The notes beneath the pieces were generated by a model that saw only the letters and a program-made list of their open reading frames with translations, did not search any database and had not been told where the DNA came from. Both the position numbers and the translations under genes were made by a program. Below are positions 6,197 through 9,608 of a stretch of DNA of 9,608 nucleotides, one piece after another; positions within the stretch are counted from its first letter, which is position 1; each line of letters opens with the position of its first letter. Source of the stretch: Eggerthellaceae bacterium (GTDB taxonomy: Bacteria > Actinomycetota > Coriobacteriia > Coriobacteriales > Eggerthellaceae); NCBI GenBank assembly GCA_017459485.1, contig JAFUCW010000487.1, positions 1 through 9,608 of the forward strand. The letters run 5' to 3'.

Positions 6197-7168
6197 ATGG
6201 CTGAGCAAAAAAACATCTTGGTGGTAGTTCCGTTTTCAGATAGTCAGAAGCAGGCGCTCGAAGCGGCTGTGGAGGGCGAAAGATACGAATGCGCGTTTTC
6301 GTACCAGGCTCCGGAAGACGTCGATCCTGAAGACCTTGCACAGGTCAACGTTGTTGTCGGTTCGCTGCCGCCGGCCTTGATTAAGGCAGCGGCGGGGCTC
6401 GAGTGGCTGCAGCTTTCCTGGGCGGGTGCAGACGTGTTCTGCGCGCCGGGGGTGCTGTCCGAACAGGTGATGCTGACCAATGCGTCGGGCGCTTATGGCC
6501 TTGCGTGCTCCGAACAGCTGTTGGCCCAGACCTTCGCTCTTATTCGCGAAATTCCGCTCTACGTGCGCCAGCAGGAAAAGCACGAGTGGCGCCAAAGCGG
6601 CGACATCATCTCCGTCGAGGGGTCGACCGTGCTCGTGCTGGGCTTGGGCGACATCGGCGGCGACTACGCGCGCAAGGTGAAGGCGCTTGGCGCATACGTC
6701 ATTGGCGTGCGCCGCAATGCGGGCAATGCACCCGACTACTGCGACGAAGTGGTGGGCATCGACGGGCTTGATGGCGCGTTGCCTCGTGCAGACATAATCG
6801 CGGGCGCGCTTCCCGGTGGCCCGGCGACGTTCCACCTGCTTGACGAGGCGCGCCTTCGCGCGTGCAAGCCAGACGCGTACATCGTGAACGTGGGACGCGG
6901 AAACGTTATCGACCAAGAGGCCTTGAAGCGCGTGCTTGCAGATGGGCATTTGGCGGGCGTAGGTTTGGACGTGTTCGAATCCGAGCCGCTGCCCGCAGAC
7001 GACGAGCTGTGGGACAGCGACCGCGTGCTCATTACGCCTCATGTGGCGGGCCAGCTGTACTTGCCGCAAACCGTGCAGTGCATAGCGGACATCTGCGCAA
7101 ACAACCTGCAGGCTTGGTCCCACGGAGAACCGCTTGCCCACGTGGTCGACCGCGAGCTAGGGTATTAG
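6197..7168 (+). CDS. D-2-hydroxyacid dehydrogenase family oxidoreductase, NAD(P)-dependent
   Basis: 323 residues, the usual length. The Rossmann motif is GLGDIGG (149-155), and the catalytic triad of the family is present: Arg234 in NVGRGNVID, Glu263 in DVFESEPL, His282 in TPHVAG. The family interconverts 2-oxoacids and D-2-hydroxyacids in the cytosol (glyoxylate/hydroxypyruvate reductases, D-lactate and phosphoglycerate dehydrogenases). After the second beta-strand the sequence reads VIGVRRN (168-174) instead of an acidic residue, which suggests NADPH rather than NADH; this is an inference. There is no C-terminal ACT domain, so it is not a long-type SerA. The substrate is unknown. The start has an excellent AAGGAGGG ribosome binding site 6-7 bases ahead. 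It lies directly behind the terminator at 6151-6182, so its transcript must either begin upstream of that hairpin or read through it. Confidence 0.9.
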   Translation: MAEQKNILVVVPFSDSQKQALEAAVEGERYECAFSYQAPEDVDPEDLAQVNVVVGSLPPALIKAAAGLEWLQLSWAGADVFCAPGVLSEQVMLTNASGAYGLACSEQLLAQTFALIREIPLYVRQQEKHEWRQSGDIISVEGSTVLVLGLGDIGGDYARKVKALGAYVIGVRRNAGNAPDYCDEVVGIDGLDGALPRADIIAGALPGGPATFHLLDEARLRACKPDAYIVNVGRGNVIDQEALKRVLADGHLAGVGLDVFESEPLPADDELWDSDRVLITPHVAGQLYLPQTVQCIADICANNLQAWSHGEPLAHVVDRELGY

Positions 7169-7200
7169 GCTCTGTCGAGACAGGGTATGGCGTCCCTTTC

Positions 7201-7254
7201 GTCACGCCAAGGAGTTTTCGCCCAGGGCTTTCGCCTAGGGTCCTTCGCCGTGAC
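7201..7254 (+). other. Long imperfect hairpin in the 200-bp gap after the dehydrogenase
   Basis: GTCACG (7201-7206) pairs with CGTGAC (7249-7254). Inside, AAGGA (7209-7213) pairs with TCCTT (7241-7245). An inner stem CCCAGG (7221-7226) pairs with CCTAGGG (7234-7240) with one bulged A, around a GCTTTCG loop. No T-tract follows directly. A weaker hairpin (GTGCC 7261-7265 / GGCAC 7277-7281) comes next, and a CTGTC-GA-GACAG hairpin (7172-7183) lies just after the stop codon. It could be a 3' end structure, a processed RNA element, or an intergenic repeat. Confidence 0.5.
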
Positions 7255-7303
7255 AGATTGGTGCCTTTGCCTTTTGGGCACGCGCATTGAAGGTGAAAGG
7301 GTG

Positions 7304-7309
7304 TATCAT
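7304..7309 (+). promoter_or_regulatory. Candidate -10 box (TATCAT) for the phasin-like/kinase pair
   Basis: TATCAT has five of six consensus bases and lies 60 bases before the ATG at 7369. A TTGAAG at 7287-7292 is too close to be its -35 box. The call is tentative. Confidence 0.35.
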
Positions 7310-7368
7310 CGTGTCGGCAATGCGCGCATCGCCAGGTTGGCATGCGTGCGAACAGCAAGGAGGCAGAT

Positions 7369-7728
7369 ATGACAACTCTTGGCGACGGCGTGAAGAACAT
7401 CTTTCTGGCAGGTATCGGCGCAATGGCGTTTACTGCCGAGAAAGGCAAAGAGCTGGTCGACCAGCTGGTGGAAAAAGGCGAAATAACCGTTGATCAGGGC
7501 AGGCAGCTCAACGAAGAGCTCAAGCGCAAGACGGATGAGTCCACGAGTGGCTTGCGTGAAGGTGCCCTGGAAACTACCATGCGCATGATGACGCCCGAAG
7601 ACCGTGAAGCCTTCGCTGCTGCGGCCTCCAAGTTTGCTGCCGAGCAGAACGCTGCCGACGCCGCCAAGAAGGCGGAAGCGACCGCAGAGGACGTTGCCGA
7701 AGCTGTGGACGAAGCTGCTGCCGAATAA
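7369..7728 (+). CDS. Phasin-like small helical protein
   Basis: 119 residues. The N-terminal half (GDGVKNIFLAGIGAMAF, 5-21, then EKGKELVDQLVEKGEITVDQ, 24-43) matches the short phasin-superfamily proteins of Firmicutes and Actinobacteria. These have a short hydrophobic helix followed by an amphipathic coiled coil. Bona fide phasins coat polyhydroxyalkanoate granules, but these short relatives occur in bacteria without such granules, so granule binding is not implied. The C-terminal third is rich in Ala and Glu (AAASKFAAEQ...EAVDEAAAE) and is probably helical or coiled coil. The ATG at 7369 is preferred because AAGGAGG ends 5 bases upstream; an in-frame ATG at 7342 has no such site. It lies 42 bases before the ABC1 kinase gene, and the same pairing is familiar to me from other Gram-positive genomes. 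The two are probably one operon. Confidence 0.8.
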   Translation: MTTLGDGVKNIFLAGIGAMAFTAEKGKELVDQLVEKGEITVDQGRQLNEELKRKTDESTSGLREGALETTMRMMTPEDREAFAAAASKFAAEQNAADAAKKAEATAEDVAEAVDEAAAE

Positions 7729-7770
7729 TAGCACTCGCCCGTGCACGAGGTTGTTGCTGGCTTGTGAACC

Positions 7771-9423
7771 ATGGCAGATAACGTAGTCATCAACCATTTC
7801 TTCGGCCAGGGCGCAGATCCCACCGCCGCAGACCAATTCGACTTCAGCCTGAAGTCGCGCTCCTCACGGTTGGGGGAAATGTCTTCCATTCTGATGAAGC
7901 ACAGGTTCCTGCGGGGCTTTTCGCCGAAGGAATTCCGCGACATGCTCGAAGAGCTGGGCCCTAGTTTCGTCAAAATCGGCCAGACGCTTTCCACGCGTTC
8001 GGAGATTTTGCCGCAAGCCTACTGCGACGAGCTGGCTTTGCTGCAGACCCAGGTGGCACCGCTGCCGTTCGACCAGGTGTATCGCGCCCTCGAAGACATC
8101 TTCGGAGATAGGCTTGCCAGCACGTTTTCCGAAATCGACCCGAGTCCGCTGGGAAGCGCATCGCTTGCCCAGGTGCACAAGGCAGTGCTGGCCGACGGTA
8201 GCGTGGTTGCCATAAAAGTGCAGCGGCCCGGCGTTCGCGAGACTATGGCGCAGGACATCGACATCATGCGTCAGCTTGCGCGTGGTGTGTCGCATTTCGC
8301 CAAAGAGGACCTGATGCTCAACGCCCAGGAAGTGGTAGAGGAAATCTGGGAGACCTTTCTGGAGGAAACCGACTTCGATCGCGAGGCAGAGAACCTGGAA
8401 ATCTTCCGACGGCTGAACGCTCCGGTCGTCTTCATCGATTGCCCGCATGTGTACCGCGACTTGTGCAGTGAACGCTGTCTGGTCATGGAATACGTGGAAG
8501 GCATTCCCATCTACAAGCACGATGATCTAGTGAAAGCCGGCTACGACCTGGAGGAAATCGGCGAGAAGATTCTGGACAACTACGCCACTCAGGTGCTCGA
8601 TCACGGCTTCTTTCACGCGGACCCTCACCCGGGAAATATTATTATTCGCGAGGGCAAAATCGTCTATATCGACCTGGGCCTTATGGGGCACCTGGCGCCC
8701 ACGGAGCGTGCGGGGTTCAACGCCATCGTTACGGCGGTGGGCATGCAGAATCCCGTGAAGCTGAAAGACGCGTTGCTGGCGTTCGCCGTGTCGAAGGACG
8801 AAGAGAAGATCGACCATTCGCGCATGCTGGCCGACCTGGACTCGCTGTTGGCAAGCTACGGGGCGGCCGACGTGGCGGATTTGGACATAGGCGCCATGCT
8901 TTCCGATGTTTTGGCGCTCACGCGCGCGTGCAAGGTGACGCTTCCGCCTTCCATCACGAACGTGTCACGCGGCATCGTGACCATCGAAGGCACGGTGGCC
9001 GATTTCATTCCCAACGACAGCATCATGGGAATCATCAATGCGCACATCACGCGTGGGTCGGACCCAATCGAGCGCGCGAAGGACTATCTGGAAGACGCGG
9101 CCATCGACGCGCAGCGAGCGGGCGAGGGCGCCACGTCCGCACTCGCGAACTCGGGCGAAGCGCTGCGCATGCTTACGCGCGGCCAGCTGAAGATGAACAT
9201 GGAAGTGCTGGGGTCCGAAGCACCGCTTTCCACGGTTTCGAAGATTGTCAACCGCCTGACCATCGGCATTATCATTGCGGGTCTGTTTATCGGATCGAGC
9301 ATGGTCACGCAGATGCAGGGAGTTCCGACTGTGTTCGGATTCCCGTTCATTTCGTTCTTCGGGTTCCTGGGTGCCTTTGTCTTGTCCGTTTGGGTGGTTC
9401 TTGATATTTGGCGCAAAGGCTAA
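7771..9423 (+). CDS. ABC1/AarF/UbiB-family atypical protein kinase with C-terminal membrane anchor
   Basis: 550 residues, normal for the family. Motifs in order: FVKIGQTLSTR (67-76 region; the KxGQ inhibitory helix, Lys68-Gln71), PLGSASLAQVH (126-136) in place of the Ala-rich nucleotide loop, VAIKV with the ATP-binding Lys149, EETDFDREAEN (198-208), the catalytic loop HADPHPGN (282-289, Asp284), and IDLG (300-303, metal-binding Asp301). Two hydrophobic helices (about 496-511 and 521-544) anchor the C-terminus, so the kinase domain should face the cytoplasm. Relatives support ubiquinone synthesis or lipid homeostasis through ATPase activity; in Gram-positive anaerobes the role is not settled. 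ATG 7771 is the first possible start, since TGA in the same frame lies four bases upstream (7765-7767). It has no good Shine-Dalgarno sequence; GAGG at 7747-7750 is about 20 bases away. Translation may be coupled to the phasin-like gene upstream. Confidence 0.93.
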   Translation: MADNVVINHFFGQGADPTAADQFDFSLKSRSSRLGEMSSILMKHRFLRGFSPKEFRDMLEELGPSFVKIGQTLSTRSEILPQAYCDELALLQTQVAPLPFDQVYRALEDIFGDRLASTFSEIDPSPLGSASLAQVHKAVLADGSVVAIKVQRPGVRETMAQDIDIMRQLARGVSHFAKEDLMLNAQEVVEEIWETFLEETDFDREAENLEIFRRLNAPVVFIDCPHVYRDLCSERCLVMEYVEGIPIYKHDDLVKAGYDLEEIGEKILDNYATQVLDHGFFHADPHPGNIIIREGKIVYIDLGLMGHLAPTERAGFNAIVTAVGMQNPVKLKDALLAFAVSKDEEKIDHSRMLADLDSLLASYGAADVADLDIGAMLSDVLALTRACKVTLPPSITNVSRGIVTIEGTVADFIPNDSIMGIINAHITRGSDPIERAKDYLEDAAIDAQRAGEGATSALANSGEALRMLTRGQLKMNMEVLGSEAPLSTVSKIVNRLTIGIIIAGLFIGSSMVTQMQGVPTVFGFPFISFFGFLGAFVLSVWVVLDIWRKG

Positions 9424-9438
9424 CTTTGCCGACGCTGC

Positions 9439-9538
9439 GGGGCGCTCGCGTGCCCCATCTTGCCAATCCAGCGCGCGTTACGTACGCTAAGTACGCTGCC
9501 GCGCGCTGTCATGGCAATCTGGGGCACGGGAGCGCCCC
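9439..9538. repeat. 100-nt imperfect inverted repeat with 39-bp arms after the kinase gene
   Basis: The left arm 9439-9477 and right arm 9500-9538 align without gaps at 33 of 39 positions. The paired blocks are GGGGCGCTC, CGTGCCCCA, TGCCA and CAGCGCGCG. They are separated by symmetrical mismatches of 1, 3 and 3 positions (one of the six positions in the two 3-nt blocks matches). The 22-nt centre can extend the stem with CGTAC (9481-9485) and GTACG (9491-9495) around GCTAA. It begins 15 bases after the stop codon. It could terminate or protect the kinase mRNA, but no U-tract follows, so a dispersed palindromic repeat is also possible. Confidence 0.8.
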
Positions 9539-9591
9539 TCGCTGGCTTTTCGGCGACCCTCGGGCTCTTCCCTGCTTCGGGCAGGGGCGCT
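9531..9591. repeat. Overlapping alternative inverted repeat and a short hairpin near the right edge
   Basis: AGCGCCCCT (9531-9539), the end of the large inverted repeat, also pairs perfectly with AGGGGCGCT (9583-9591). Inside that span CCCTGC (9570-9575) and GCAGGG (9581-9586) form a 6-bp hairpin with a TTCGG loop. The two large pairings of 9531-9538 exclude each other. No gene is seen in 9424-9608. Confidence 0.55.
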
Positions 9592-9608
9592 GCGGGACGC
9601 TTACGCTA

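Noticed and set aside
6236..7141. Minus-strand frame of about 300 codons opposite the dehydrogenase
   Set aside because: The plus-strand protein has all catalytic motifs of its family; the antisense frame has no family features.

Overview
The window looks like a chromosomal segment from a high-GC anaerobe. The closest match I can suggest is a gut actinobacterium of class Coriobacteriia (Eggerthella/Slackia/Adlercreutzia type). This rests on three things: high-GC codon use, the style of the divergent URO-D-family/PucR-family pair, and the phasin-like plus ABC1-kinase pair. It is an inference, not a database result. I see no rRNA, tRNA, CRISPR array, transposase or phage gene.

Layout. Positions 1-566 (minus) hold the first 188 codons of a uroporphyrinogen-decarboxylase-fold protein of the corrinoid methyltransferase type; it runs off the left edge. 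It diverges from a PucR/CdaR-type regulator (792-2327, plus). Their shared 225-bp region carries a perfect 23-bp palindrome, a good operator candidate. A Bcr/CflA-type MFS exporter (2420-3664, minus) converges on the regulator. Upstream of it on the same strand is a PurF homologue (3822-5246, minus). It keeps the PRPP-binding loop and four likely Fe-S cysteines but has lost the catalytic cysteine and other glutaminase residues.

The 387-bp gap 5247-5633 holds the PurF-like promoter, a twelve-unit 9-bp tandem repeat, and a promoter plus palindrome for a small Asn/Gly/Ser-rich protein (5634-6122, plus). A terminator-like hairpin then sits directly against the ribosome binding site of a D-2-hydroxyacid dehydrogenase (6197-7168, plus). 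After a structured 200-bp gap come a small phasin-like helical protein (7369-7728) and an ABC1/AarF/UbiB-type atypical kinase with a two-helix membrane tail (7771-9423). That pair is probably one operon. The right end (9424-9608) has no gene but holds a 100-nt, 39-bp-arm inverted repeat and an overlapping alternative pairing.

The genes do not form one obvious pathway. The left pair suggests regulated demethylation or methyl transfer. The PurF homologue suggests purine-related or other PRPP chemistry. The right pair suggests membrane or quinone/lipid homeostasis. The most unusual items are the PurF homologue with a degenerate glutaminase domain, the 9-bp minisatellite upstream of it, and the large hairpin at the right end. 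I found no clearly new multi-gene system.
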